From contig NC_064769.1 of the NCBI RefSeq assembly GCF_011397635.1, positions 17,811,207-17,875,206 on the forward strand: a DNA stretch of 64,000 nt. The letters run 5' to 3'. Position 1 is the first letter of the stretch. Each line of letters begins with the position of its first letter. The notes under the pieces are model-generated. The model worked only from the letters and a program-made list of their open reading frames with translations, did not search any database and was not told the DNA's origin. Position numbers and translations under genes: made by a program. Below are positions 1 through 23,115 of this stretch, one piece after another. This DNA is from Epinephelus fuscoguttatus (lineage: Eukaryota; Chordata; Actinopteri; Perciformes; Serranidae).

Positions 1-665
1 CCGTACCAGGCTGATTGCTGTGTAAAGCATCAGATTGTTGGTTTCGGACAGTTGCAAAAGTTGTCGGCTGCAGCTCCCACAGTTCGAACAGTCAAAAAGA
101 TGTAGTTGGAGGGTGTTGAAGCATCCTGACACCTTTAGTCTTGTTGCATGAGGTGCTGGTGTTGGCAGAGTCAACGACAATCTCGCACTCTGGCAATGCT
201 GCAAAATACTCAAAGCAAAAGAGGATGGTTCATTACAAAAGAAAGGTTCAGAATAATGAGCCAGGCTTCATCCAAAACAATTAACCATAAAGGTGATGGG
301 TTCACTCACACAATCTGGGCTTTCTGGAGGGCCACAAAGAAGCCTGAGCCGGGCGGGGCCCACGCAGCAGCGCCGCCATTCGCAGTTTAAAACAACAGCG
401 TGTTCTGCAGCTCATTTGGACGAACAAATTCTGTCAGCCTACATAATACTTATTTGCCGGGCTGAATTGGTTGGCCTAGTGTCTCAGGCCCAGAGATAAG
501 TGGAGAACTTTCCAGATGACTGGCGCAGGACAACCCCGACCCGTCATCCCACTGATTGCCACACACTCCTCTGCTGCCTTTTTGGCAGCAATTTCTCCAG
601 GGGCCCCCATTCTGTCTTTGAGTTTGTCCCCATAATGGTGATGGGACACATGCCTTCTCCTCCAT

Positions 666-667
<2 letters not shown>

Positions 668-727
<60 letters not shown>
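668..727. repeat. (CA)30 microsatellite
   Basis: Perfect dinucleotide run. Typical of fish genomes and probably polymorphic in length. Confidence 0.97.
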
Positions 728-729
<2 letters not shown>

Positions 730-2429
730 GTTAGTATGGCTCTGTGTTAAATGTAGTAAGTCCCAGTCGCCCCGTCCTGCCAGCTTTGTCTGCCCTCAGC
801 TGTTCCGGCCCGGTGCCTGTATTGTGCTGCCGGGCTCATTACCAGAAGCACTGTGGCCCGAAACCTCCTCGCTAATAGGCCCAGAGAGAGACAGAGAGGA
901 GTTATTTCTGCTGTGGCTTGTGTGTAGCAGTGTAATGTTTTGTTTTTTACGCTTTTGGCAGTGAGACTGTTAATGTTTAACGTTAACTGCTCTTGTTTCT
1001 CTGGCTGGCCATCAGCTGGCTGAGGAATTCGAAATTGGGTTCAGTGGAAAGGTTTACCTCGTCCCTGTGAGGCGCATTGACTTGAAAGCTCCACTGTATG
1101 TATGAGTGTATATGGATGTGTGTGTTTCTGCATGCCTGAGCAGGGAACTGGAAAGAATGAGAGTCCAGTCAGTTGATGGGCTGTCTGGAGTGGGCCAGGC
1201 CACTTGGACAACAATGGGATGAAGTGCAGCTATTGTTTAAAGTTTACAGGGTGTGTACAGTAGTGCGGCTGCAGGAGAGGGATACAAAGAGAGGGGTGTA
1301 AAGAGGTGAGTCAGGGAAATGGTGAAATGTGAGGAGAGGGGAGGCTCGGAGGGGCAGAGAGAAAGAGGAGTGCATACTGTAAACAGAAAGATGTCAGGGC
1401 TGATCTTCGTCAGCGGACAGATAGCGCTCTGACTGAACTGATATTGAGGACTTTAAGTGATTGTCTCAGAAGTCAGACAAAAGCCTTCATACAGTCTCAT
1501 TCAGGAGTTGCATAATTAGGTTTGAGGGCTTTCTTTAACGATGAATTAGGCCATGAACCACGCAGAAGTTCGTGAACTGAGAATTGCTGCAGAGGTTGCA
1601 GTGGTCTAATGAGATTAAACAGCTGAAAGTGGAGCAAGTTCAAGCACACATTTGTTTTCCCCTGCTGAGAGAAAACCTAAAGTTCATTCATATACAACTA
1701 ACTTAAAAAGATATAAAAACCTGAAAAATGTGTTTGTAAGCAGGTCCAAAATGGATACTCAAAACGTGAATAAATGAGTAAAACATGACCAAAATCTATA
1801 AAAGCAAACAAAATCTAAGTTTAATAAATCCTTGACTTTTTTCTGGTCGTGTATATAAAATAATATATGACTATACTGGTAAATATTTGGTCATAAAGAC
1901 AATCTGTTGCCTAAAACACTTGGAAATTTCCACCTATATCCTATAAGTAGGTTTTTATACAATTTAAAAGTTGTCTTTATTTATTATTAAATATATAAAG
2001 TACATGTATTATTGATTTATTACATATCTATCTGCTGAGGAAGACTGTTAGCTGTGCTTGAAAGCTCCATAAAAGCTACATAATTTAACAATAGCTGTTC
2101 TACATGGTGAGATTGGTTGTCCACTAGGCCTAAATTCATATTATAGTAACCTGTGCTACTAATAAACACAGTTATGGTAAAATATACATGTCTTTGACAC
2201 TGTGAAAGCTGTTTTATATGATTTAGGTAGAGTGCATAAGCCTGTTTGGGCTTGTTTTCTCTACATACATTATAAATCCCATCGTTTTTTCCCCTTGTAA
2301 TTCATTATTATATAAATAAAAACTAAATAAAAAATAAATTTAAAAAAGCCTAAATAAAAGTCTAACCTCATATCTGATTATAAACCGCATTATTCTACAA
2401 TTTTTACAATAACCTACTGTGCAAAGCTT

Positions 2430-2600
2430 GTCTGAGCGCGCGCCTTAAAACACCCTGTTCCAACGTGCTGCAGGTCCCGGTGATGGAGCGCGCGCGGCCT
2501 CTCCCTCTCCATCATCCCCGCGCCGTCCCACGCGGCGGCACCAGGTGGGCCGCGGCACCGCCGAACCGTGGCGTCGTTAACGCGCCGCAATTATGAGGCC
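2430..2600. promoter_or_regulatory. CpG-rich island in AT-rich surroundings
   Basis: About 170 bases dense in CpG (several gcgcgc and cgcgg runs) sit inside a very AT-rich flank, 0.7-1.5 kb beyond the likely pax8 3' end. Such isolated islands often mark promoters or CTCF/Polycomb sites. No neighbouring coding exon was found, so function is unknown. Confidence 0.45.
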
Positions 2601-3147
2601 GCAAAGAGGGACGAAATAATTGCAAATAAAACTACATGATGCAGAAAATAAAAAAAGAAATTAGACAGATGCGCGTGTTTTCAGGATCGTTGCTTTTGTC
2701 CTTTTAAAATGCTGAAAGGTGCAGAAAAAATATGCAACATTTCACCAGGCTTTTGGTGCATGAGTCCCAGGCTATTATTACAAGTAATAATAATCATAAT
2801 AATAATAATATAAGCAGATAATTAAAATCTGACACACTTGAAAATAAACAGCTGCCATGTGACATAACTGGTTAGTTTAAACACTTAATAACATATTACT
2901 GTGAGCTCTACACCTATACAAAATATTATTTACACAACACATAAATTATTTGTTGTTAGTTTGTAAAATTCAAACCATGCTTTAAAAAAAGACGACAGCA
3001 AAAACAGCAGTAAATTTGTCATGCTTTAATTAAAATAATTCTTTAGAAATTCATTATTTACATCTGCAATAATATTAATAACAGTATAAGAAAAAATAGT
3101 CACAGTTCTTACCAAACATCAGAACATCGGCATGACAACAAACTAAA

Positions 3148-3153
3148 TTTATT
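3148..3153 (-). terminator. possible pax8 polyadenylation signal
   Basis: AATAAA on the minus strand about 780 bases after the pax8 stop codon, which would give a 3' UTR of roughly 0.8 kb (3927 to about 3130). This is the first canonical signal I noticed in that direction. No transcript evidence, so the true end may lie elsewhere. Confidence 0.3.
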
Positions 3154-3927
3154 TTGAGCAAAACAAATGTATTTCAAGCCTTGTTGGTTTTTGTAGCCAA
3201 ATCACCAGCGTTCCCCGCCCTCATCAGTCATTCTCTGAGTAAAATTGCATCACTTCCCCATAAGTAATTCATCATTTACAATATGTACATATTGCTAGAC
3301 AAATACATTAATTGTCTCTGAGGGGCATGTGTGGGCATTTTGTGATTTCAGTTGTGATTCATCCTTTAGTCTATGTTTACTACAGGAAAAAGCTCTTGAA
3401 TTTACAGGGAGAACAAGTCAGAGAAATTAATTTGCAAGCAGACACAGATCAAAAAGAAGGAATCAATTTGTTGATGATGGGACAAAAAAAAGTGTTGTAA
3501 ACAAAAACCAGGCATAGTTCAGTATAAAGAAGTTGCATATCCGTAATTCACTGGGTCAGTGGTCAAGTTGCAGATGTGCAGAGAAACAAAGTCTTTGGCC
3601 AAAACAGCGTTAAAGAGCTCTATACTGAAAATATGCACTGTGATGGGAGACGTCAGGCTGAGTCTCTGGAAACAGGCCCTGCATGGGGCAAGTTTTAGCA
3701 ATGTGTAAACATGCATGAGTCAGAGTTACCCTGGGCAACGGTATCTGTAATGACAAATAAATAACATATAACTGGGTGTGGTAAAAAAAAAAAAAAAAAA
3801 AGTGTTGCTGGTTCATCAGCAGAGTCTCAGATCCAGTTTTGACGTTCGTGCCTTGGTCCATGTGTGTGTCAGCTCATGTGAAGCTCTCCAGTCTTGGTCC
3901 AGGTGGAGTCACAGGTCCAGCAGGGGA

Positions 3928-14025
<10,098 letters not shown>

Positions 14026-16860
14026 ATCCCTGAGTTTCTGGTCCTTGCTCCACCAGCTGAACGTGACGGTCGGCTCCAGGCTGTCCCACTTAAAGTGTTT
14101 CTACTCCCCGTCCTGCCTCGTCTGGCATGAGTGTGCTCCTGAGCACGCTGTCGACCGCACACTGCAGGAGGACAGTGGTTTATCAAACTGGCTGTTTGGT
14201 CATGTGTGATGCCTCTGAGCTCAAACACTCAGCTGGTGGCACTATATGTGTGTGTTTCTGCAGAGAGGTACAGCTGAATATTGTCTTTAAATCACCTGTA
14301 CCTGTCTGTCTTTAGACTATATGTGTATGTAAATCTGTGTTTTAGACTATATAGAACAGGCCTATGTGTCTGTATTTGTGTAAAAATACTTAAATGTAAC
14401 AGTCAGTATTTGTGAAACATGAAAGATCTTCTTCCCCTTCGGCCAACCCAGATGGCTGCTCCTGTTATACATAAAATTTCCCTTCATTAACCGCTTTGTA
14501 ATCAGGACTGACTGCTCTCATTAATCACCTTATAATTATCAGAACCAGAAAATTTACTTTATTTTGGGTTGGGAACATAAAAATGGAGGACTATAATATT
14601 CATTATGATGTAAAGTATATTGGGTATAAGTGGAAGAAGTAAAGTTTAAGGAAAGAGAATCATTTTTCAGAGCTGTGTTTGAATTTTTGGCTAATTTACC
14701 CTTTTAACTAAATTAATTTTAAGCAAAATGAACCTGAATCAAACCACTGCAGTGTATCAAGTGAACATAATTTTCCAGAAAACTCTTTTAAACATTTCAA
14801 GTGGCTGCTCCATTTCTCATTTGCTGAAGAGAAATTTAACTGAAAATGGAAAAAGAAACAACAGCGACGGAGTTCAGACATGTGACAAATTATTATAAAC
14901 CCAACTCTTAACTAAAAGATGCTAAGTGTGTATTACATGTGGTCGCTGGCAGTAGTTATTGCCCATATGTGAGCCTTGTTTACAGGCTCCATCTGCTCAG
15001 CTGCTCTCCACTCTGCTGGATCAACTTCCAGCACGAGCAAAACATTATGAGACATTTAACATAAATTAAGCACCTTCATTTAGACTTACAGACTCACAGA
15101 TAGGAATGTTGTTAATTTACATCAACTACAATCATTGGAAATATCATGTTTGGTCAAAAACAAGTGGAAAATACTCACACTTGTGTAGAAAATAAAGATT
15201 AAATCCACGGTTAATGTTTCTCTCTGGAGCTGTTTTAATGCCATTTAAGCGTGTCAGGTGTTGTCATGTCCTGCTGGGTGGACACGTCAAAATTAAATAA
15301 TTAGCAGACTGTCACACACTGTTACATGTGATGATTGATGGCCACACTAAGTTGAGTCAAAGTTATTTTAGTTTGGAGGTAAAACATTTACTGAGCATTG
15401 CCAGGTTTAATTAATTTACTTCACTGGCACTAAAACTAACATATCATATAATAATACTGAATAATTTGAGTACATTTCAAAAAAGGATGTGTGTAGTCAT
15501 TTATTTAGCATACGCGATTGCAAGTTTTGGGTTAAAGTAAAACTCAAAAAGCTAAATAATTTAATTGCAAACTTCAAATTCAAAACATAAAAATAAAAGC
15601 AGCCGGTTGTTGTATTTAGAAATGGCACATTATTCAAAATGTGAGGTATGCAATGATTTTAATATTCATTTACTGGCTAAAATAAAAATGTAGCAATATT
15701 ATTTAATTGTTGTAATAACAAAACAATATAATATCCTAGTAATTAAAAAATCATTAATGATGGAAACAGATGGTTTTGGGGACAAAAAAGGATGTGAAAC
15801 AAACTTACTCTTTACATTTCCATGAGTTTAAAATGTAATTGGGTGGCCATGAGTATATTAACCCAGTATTTATAATGTTAGTACTAGTATAACAAGTGTT
15901 TGACTGCTGTTTACGAATGTTCCTGTGATTAATGATAATTAATATGCTATCATTTCACCTGTAAATTAACAGTGACATTTTAACAATGACTTCCTGCAGC
16001 ATTTGCAGACATTTTAAAATTATTTTTGAGCAGTTAACATCTCATGTTTGTAATTTTTTTATCTTTTTAAGTATTTTTTTCTTTTCTTTTCTTTTTGAAA
16101 AATGAAAAATGTGTCTGATAGGGGGTGAAAAGTACTACTTCACTGTGTTTTTGGTTGATTTCTACTGTCTTAATAGTAAGTGCAATGTTAAAGGAATTGT
16201 TCGCAAATACATATATCCTCTTTTTTGTGTTTTCTATTGGACAGCTTTATTCCAAATACATATAATCGTGCCTTGTGTTAATCGTGTTGGTGACAGTCCA
16301 GCCTCGCGCAGATTCAGTTAAGGACCATTACAACATTTTCTTTCTTCTTCTTCTTCTTTCTTTCTTTTTTTTTTTTTTTTTACCTTTTCACAGTTATATA
16401 ATAAAAAAGAAACTTTAATTCGCCTGCACCAGATGAGAGGAAATAATAGATCCAAACTACCGCCTAAAGCCTCTAATTTGGGCCCAAGGTTAAATTTTCC
16501 TTACATGAAACTCGATGAATTCACACAAGCTGCGATTCGTTCTTGAAAATTCACCACAATTATTCAGCTCTTTTTTGTGCACTGACGACTGATTCTGTAT
16601 GATTATCACTGCTCTTTAACAAACTTTGCGCTCACCTGCACCTGGGTCACATCTTCACACCTTCATTATTATAAACTGGTCTCATTATGAAGCCTCATTT
16701 TTCTGCGCGTCCCCACAGCAGAGCCTCAGAGAGCCTCTGTCTCGTCTTGCAGAGTGAATTTTGGCTAATTGAATCCTCCTCTGCTCCGCTTTATATCTCG
16801 CTGTGTTTCAGGACTGCGGATCGACACAGACACAGCTGAGACACTGAAATGACAGCTTAC
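14026..16860 (-). other. pax8: pax8 5' UTR and first intron region
   Basis: It starts with the untranslated part of the start-codon exon and continues as AT-rich sequence between the probable first exon (ending 16861) and the ATG exon. It contains a T-rich microsatellite-like tract at 16340-16381 (ttctt units then poly-T). No other exon recognised. Confidence 0.55.
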
Positions 16861-17060
16861 CTTTCAATGACGCAGCTCAGGATAAAAACGTCCCCCAGCA
16901 GATGTAGCGATATTATCCAAAATGCTGAAGACTCTGGTGATATGAAATGCGGTGTGTGTCCGGGCTGTGTGTGTCGGAGGAGGCAGGGCTGCTGTTGTGT
17001 TGTGATGTGTGTGTGCTGCCAACACTCAGCCAGGTTTTATCCAACCGGGGCTGCGCACAG
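16861..17060 (-). other. pax8: probable non-coding first exon of pax8 (upstream end unknown)
   Basis: On the minus strand a strong donor (GAAAG followed by gtaagc) ends a possible exon at 16861, about 2.8 kb upstream of the start-codon exon. PAX8 genes normally begin with a non-coding exon. The surrounding sequence has more CpG than its neighbourhood and is followed upstream by GGA-rich and A-rich tracts. The 17060 boundary is arbitrary; no TATA box or initiator was identified with confidence. Confidence 0.4.
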
Positions 17061-17439
17061 GACGGAGCCCTGCAGCCATTGGAGGAGGAGGAGGGGAGAG
17101 GAAGGAGGAGGTGTGGTTTTATGGAAAGGAGAGAAGAAGCAATTCACCCCCCTCTACACTAAAAAAAAAAGAAAGAAAAAAAAAAAGGATGACTGACCCT
17201 GTGTTTTGATGGCATTACTCCCACTGAGTGACTGTACGGAAACACTTGTCAAAGAGACGGCTTGTTTCCATTCACCTCCAGCGACAGCCCCGCTTTAATT
17301 AGACTGTGTGACACCGGTCCGGTCCGAGCGCCGCTTCACACGCAATTTAGCGCCTGATTTTCTGCAATCAGTCACAGTTTCTCCCTGACAGGTACACCAC
17401 ACCTGACCCAGGAACAGTTTAAACACGGGAGATGAATCA

Positions 17440-18500
17440 TTGACCCCCACATATGTTTCAAAACTTTTCAAAAAACGTTAGTGAGAGACTATTTTATGCA
17501 AGAAGAAGAAAACTGAAAAGGATAAAAGCTTATTTCTATCTAAACCATTGACCTCCAGTCATTCAAGGACTTGTAACTCTCGCCAAATGATTGTTATTTC
17601 CAAGCTAAGACACTGAGTTAGACTTTTCATTAAAGCAGACATTTCCCTCATTCAGTCTCTTCATTTAATATATGAATCTGCACTGCAAAAGAATGGAGGT
17701 AAATGTTTTTTTTTCATTTGCTCAAATAAGTTAAAACATCTGAAATCACGGAAGATAAATCGCTGACCCCACATATGTTTCAAATTCTTTTTAGCCTACT
17801 GAAAGTCTTATTCAAGGAGAAGAAAGCTCAAGTATAAAAGTATAAAAGCAGATTTCTGCAAAAGAATGGAGGTAAATATTTTTTTTCTTTTGCACAAATA
17901 AGTTGAAACATCTGCAGTCCCAGAGGATGAATCACTGACCCCACATATGTTTCAAAACTTTTTACTGAACACTAGATGGAGACTATTTTATTAAAGGAGA
18001 AGAAAGCTGAAGTATAAATGCTGAATTCTGTCTTAACCATTGACCTCCAGTAATATACGGGCATATGTGAGACATTAATGGGGCTCTTATCGCCAAATAA
18101 TTGTTTCCAATCCCAGATAGTGAGGCTTTTCCTCAAAGCAAACATTTCCCTTTTTCATTGTCTTCATGTAATGTATGAATCTGTCCTACAAAAGAATGGA
18201 GGTAAATATTTTTTTTTCTTTTGCTTAAATAAGTTTAAAAAAACTGAAATCACAGAAGATAAATCACTGACCCCACATATGTTTCAATGTTTTTGCTAGT
18301 TGGGGAGAAGAAAAGCTGATTTCTGTCTAAACCATTGACCTCCAGTAATTTACGGACATGTAACTCTGTAAGACACCAATTGGGCTCTTAGCTTGTTTCC
18401 AAGCTTAGACAGGCTTATTTATTGAAGCAGGCATTTCCCTTATTCTTTTATTTATGTATGAGTATATCCTACAAATGAATGGAAGTAAAAAAAATTATTT
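17440..18500. repeat. tandem array of about 170/330-base units upstream of pax8
   Basis: The block gaccccacatatgtttcaa recurs near 17443, 17764, 17937 and 18268, at spacings of about 321, 173 and 331. Companion blocks recur in order: aagaatggaggtaaat (17690, 17862, 18192, diverged at 18475), tgctcaaataagtt, and aaccattgacctccag (17545, 18037, 18328). The array is degenerate, so it is an old local duplication. Confidence 0.85.
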
Positions 18501-18839
18501 TGCTCAAATAAGTTAAAACATCCAAAATCATGAACTCAACAACAAAACAGCTGTTTCTTCCAGAGAGGCATCTTCTAGTCACATTTGGGCTGAATTAAAT
18601 TTTAATTAAGATTAATTTGAAATCCCAACGTGCTGCAATAGTAAGGTCTAAAAAAGCATAAAAGTCAATGGATAACATGTTATTGGGCTGTTGCCTAAGC
18701 TCATGATGCTTTTTTCCATTAAATCCATCTTTAAAAAATAAATGAGATTAAAGCATGACAGAGGGTAGGCCTTTCTGTTTCTATTGGCCAGATAAAAAGT
18801 AATAAACCAAACAGAGCATGCATGTGGTGACAACAAGGA

Positions 18840-19145
18840 CGTAGTTTTGTTGAAGAACAAGGCTGTAGACATCATTTCAACATTCAGGGGGACACATGTA
18901 AAATGTTTGGGAGTCCACTGAAGGAAAATTTTGAGCATCAAACATTTAATTTTCTGAATTTAGTGAATGTTTAGGCACCAGATTTGTATCTTTTCTTCAT
19001 CAGTTTATGGTGTGTGAATGTCTTAATTTTTTTGTGAAAATAAAAGTCCTGTTTTTATGTTTTTATTTGGAGGGACAGATGCACATGTTCTAAATATTGA
19101 GAGGGACGTGTCCCCTGCATCCCCCCTGAAATCTCCACAACAGAG
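18840..19145 (+). repeat. dispersed repeat, plus-oriented copy
   Basis: Partner of 13254-13480 (shared blocks: catttcaacattcag, ttttgagcatcaaacattta, gtgtcccctgcatc then ccccctgaaatc). Unclassified interspersed element. Confidence 0.55.
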
Positions 19146-21660
19146 ACAACAACTACATCTGCATGAATTTATTTCTGTCGTCCCGAAAAGACGTTTGAAC
19201 ATGCTGAGGTGTGGGCGTCTCCATCAGAGCAGATTACTCTGCAGCTTTCTTGCATGAAAACGACTTGAAGCTGCAGGGAAGTGAGTTGATTCTACTTTTA
19301 CTCGTTTACGCGTGATGTCGCACCAGGGTGTCAGAATCCCCCTGAGTTAAAACGCTGTTAATGTTGTTTCTCACGCGCCTGTAAAACAAACACAACACCT
19401 CTAATGACAGCCATCCATGGCACCGTGTCGCCTGTCTGATGGAAAAGCAGGTTTATCCAGCCATATGGAGCTTTTTACTTTTTTAGGGGAGAAAATGGCA
19501 CACATTTTACGCATATTATTTCTTTTGATTGTGGAGGAGTAAATCATACTTTTATCCACTTTTATCCAGTTTCACGACGAGAAAATGGAACCAAAATACA
19601 ACTTCAGTCCTTATCTCGTCACTCTGTGATTGAAGTCTTTTATTTCTCATCTTTAAAAGACTCACAGCCTCTGCAGGACAATGGGAAGAATGTTTTTAAA
19701 TAAATAAACCCGTCAGGAGACTAAAGGGAATCATAACCTGAGATGGAAACAGAGACAGTCCTCTGTAAAGTGACCAGAGAGAAATGACAAACGCCCGGAG
19801 GGGAGAGGTGGCAGAAGAAAGAGAGGTTACCGAGAGTTTAACAAGGGATTAAAACTCACAGATTGGTATCTATGACGATGATACTGTGAATTAAAATAGC
19901 GCGTAATTATACGGGTCCACTTGCCAAGGGGCAGGAGCCACACACGCACTAAATCCGGACTCTCATAACGCGTAAAGGCCGATAAAAAAAGAATCCTGGC
20001 ATCTTTTTTGGTTTTCTAAAGATTCATATCAAGCCGTTTTCATGTGGATTTCTGTAACAGTATGCGGTCACATGCCATTTTGGCTTATTTAGGACAGTTG
20101 TCGTTAACTGAGAGACTAATTCTTCATGTTAAAATTCGCTGCTGACACCTGCAGTAAAAGATGAGGAATAAAGGGTTGATCATAGAGTTTATGGACTGCA
20201 GAAACACAGACAAACTGTAGAAGACATACACAAAAAACATTTTCGTTACAATTATTGGCTTCATGGTAATTCACATCTTCCTAAATGAAACAAATGTGTA
20301 ACTTGTTTTTAAAAAAAATCTGATATAGGAAAATACAATGGACAGCTTAATAAAAACTTTCAATTCAGCTGTAAATATTAACATACCCATGAGGATATTT
20401 GTCTCAATAAACAGGTAATTTTGAGGCGTTTCTGTGTGTAGGACCTACATATTTTCACAGGCCCACTGCTGGGAGATGTGACACGAAAAGGAAAGGGAGC
20501 TGCTGCTCAGTAAAATGCTTTGTTGAAGCAGACAAGGTGCAACTTGGGGAAAAATATCGGAAAATCATTTTTTTTTTTTAAAAAAAGCCACAAAATATAA
20601 AATGCTTTCCCAAAATATGTTGTGCATGCACACAGGCTGGTATGCTCCATAAATATTTTGATGTTAAATAATAACTAACTACCCAAATTAAACATTGTCA
20701 GATATGAGGTGTAAGTTATCTGAAATTTTCTGCATGCCAGTTAAAATTGACAGTATCCCACTGATTAAATTACGTGTCACCAAGATTCATAAAGAACACT
20801 TTGTCAGACTTTAGAAAGCCTTCAACACACTCACTGACTCAGATCTGCAGTCCCATCATTTTTCCACTCGAGTATGCAGCTGACTTTCTATCAAACAGTT
20901 TGAAGTGTTTGAGCAGACATGGGATAAAAAAATGGTTTAAACTGACCAGTTAATAATTTCAGTGGAAAAAAAATCCTTATTTCAATGCTTCCCCACTCTG
21001 CTGTTCCTCTTGGATAAGCGTTGTAAAAACGCCAAAAATGAGGCGCATACTCAGACAAAAAAAAAATGCTGTTTGTTTCCTTTATGTCTTGTCTCGGGTG
21101 TGTCTTGTCTCGGGTGTATCTCCGGATTTACTTCCCCGAGCAAAGTTTGTGTGTGCGCAAAAAACGCTGCGTAACCTGCGGCGACAGGTGGCAACAAGAG
21201 GTGAGGGGGAAAGGTCAGCGCGAACACTTCCGACTGCAGAGATAAGGACACATGCATGACTATTCTGGGGATGTTTGCACAGCACAAAATAAATGGGAAA
21301 GGATTCGATTTTGATATAAAGTGCAACGAGTTCAGGTCAAATCATGAATTTAATGTTTGTTTTAAAAGACAAGTTAGGGGCTATTAGTAATTTTTGCACG
21401 TCTAAAATCTTTTAGGACAGATATATTATCTTACTAAACTTTATAGGTAAATATAAAACACCTAAAGGAATCCAAATAATAGCATGAAAAGTAGCTACAT
21501 AATGAATATGGTATAAATAAAACCATTATAAACATACAGAGAATGTACTTATTTATATATTAAAGTGAGACCTGTTGAAGATGAATTATCACACAGTGAC
21601 TGGACTACGCATAAAAAGATTAAAGAATTAAATAAAAGTCAGATTTTTCTTTCACCAGTA
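19146..21660. other. intergenic, no gene recognised
   Basis: Mixed single-copy sequence with AT-rich stretches. No exon with a recognisable protein and no structured repeat was seen beyond short poly-A/T runs. Confidence 0.6.
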
Positions 21661-21890
21661 GCGCATCCTCTCTCATCCCTCGTTCACAGAGGTGCGACTG
21701 TCCGACTCGCAGTGCGCGCTCCCGCACCGCATGATGCATTGCCTCCTGCACCTCTGCTGCGCGCCCCCGCGGAGATGAACGCGTCGCGGGCAGAAAAGTA
21801 CCCACTTGATGACAACTTTTATAAATCTAGCCGAGCGAGCGCACGTCTTCTTTGTGGTCAGCGAGTCGAGATGAGCCAGATAATTAGGTC
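21660..21890. promoter_or_regulatory. second CpG-rich patch upstream of pax8
   Basis: Local rise in GC and CpG (gcagtgcgcgctcccgcacc; gcgcgcccccgcgg; gaacgcgtcgcggg) in an otherwise AT-rich desert about 4.8 kb upstream of the probable pax8 first exon. It could be an alternative promoter or a methylation-protected enhancer. No coding sequence is attached. Confidence 0.4.
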
Positions 21891-22175
21891 GTAATAGCTG
21901 CAGAAACACCTCACTATTGATGATCCCATTAGGGCGACGATTTCCCAGCTCGCAAGTGCTGAAACGTATATTTTCTGCCCTGTTTAATTTGGACATTCAC
22001 GTGGAGAATAATTACATGTTTTTGCAAAATATAAATGAGACTGCCGGTCATCATCTATGCTTATCCACTCAGATGTCTTTAGGCTTTGTGTGTGTGTGTT
22101 AAATGAAATATTCTACATTCTTTTAAGGGCTTTCTGGGGACTTTAAGGCATCATGAGAACTGGGACACAACACCC

Positions 22176-23115
22176 TTAAAGCTCCAGTGTGTAGGATTCA
22201 GGAGGATATACTGGCAGAAATGCAATATAATATGATAAGTATGTTTTCTTTAGGGTATAAACACCTGCAAATAAGAATTGACATGTTTTCTTTACCTTAG
22301 AAGGAGCTATAGGGGGCAGGTCCTCCTCTTTGGAGATTGCCATGTTATAAGCTACTGCCATGTTGCTACAGTAGCCCAGAATGGACAAACCAAACACTGG
22401 CTCTAGATAGGGTCATTCACGTTTTAGTGTTTTCACGCAGGCCACTGCAGTTAACAGCCACTCTGCGAAGCGCAATGTAGGAAAAACACAGATTTTTTTA
22501 TATGAAACTCCTTTACACAGTGTTTTTACTGGTCTAAATCACCAGATCTGTTGGTTTTGGAGAAGAAGAGTTGGTTCTTGTTATAAACCTCCTGATTTTA
22601 AATGATCAGTTAATATTAAGTTATCAGAGAGAAAAGGTGAGCACGCATTAGCATGTGCCTTCAGTCTGACTCCGACATGCCAAACAGTGACAGAGAAACA
22701 CTGATTTGAAATGCAAAACTGCTTTTAACTGGTTTAAATCAGTGGGTCTGGTTGTTTTGGAGAGGAAGAGACCTCTGCGGATAACTCAGCTCACGGTAAA
22801 AACCTCTTGAACATCTGAATCAGAAATAAGGTAAGCACAGATTACCTTACACAAGAAAAATGGTGAGCACACATAGCAGGCGCTGGACGAACAGGCTGTC
22901 TGCGACGTGCCAAACAGCATCGTAAAAACATTCATTTATAACATGAAACTGCTTTATTCTGTGTTTTTGCTGGTTTTAATCACATGGTCCAGTTGTTTTG
23001 GAGAGAAAGAGACCTCTGAGGATAATTCGGCTCATGGTAAAAACCGCCTGAGCAATGAACACTGAAGAAATTCTAACCAGGAGAAGTTTCAGCTGGTTGC
23101 AATCTGTTGTCGTCA
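22176..23115 (+). mobile_element. MITE-like DNA element, copy related to 41649-42356
   Basis: Begins aaagctccagtgtgtaggat and shares ordered blocks with the reverse complement of 41649-42356: ttttctttag..tataa-cacctg-aaataagaat, ttaccttagaa-gagct, agaatggacaaaccaaac, ggttttggagaggaagagac-tct. It ends near agtttcagctggttgcaatc. The two copies are in opposite orientation. The terminal agtgtgtaggatt motif is common in fish non-autonomous elements; superfamily not determined. Confidence 0.7.

Larger units (their letters stand above)
1..3147. other. region downstream of pax8, no gene recognised
   Basis: No exon could be supported. It contains a (CA)30 microsatellite at 668-727, an AG-rich stretch at about 1300-1380, a long AT-rich tract at about 1680-2420 and an isolated GC/CpG-rich patch at about 2430-2600. 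The part flanking the CA repeat (about 560-900) is non-repetitive in appearance and could be regulatory, but this is only an impression of composition. Confidence 0.6.

Noticed and set aside
500-964. 154-codon plus-strand open frame
   Set aside because: Contains the translated (CA)30 repeat as a Thr-His run and has no recognisable domain.
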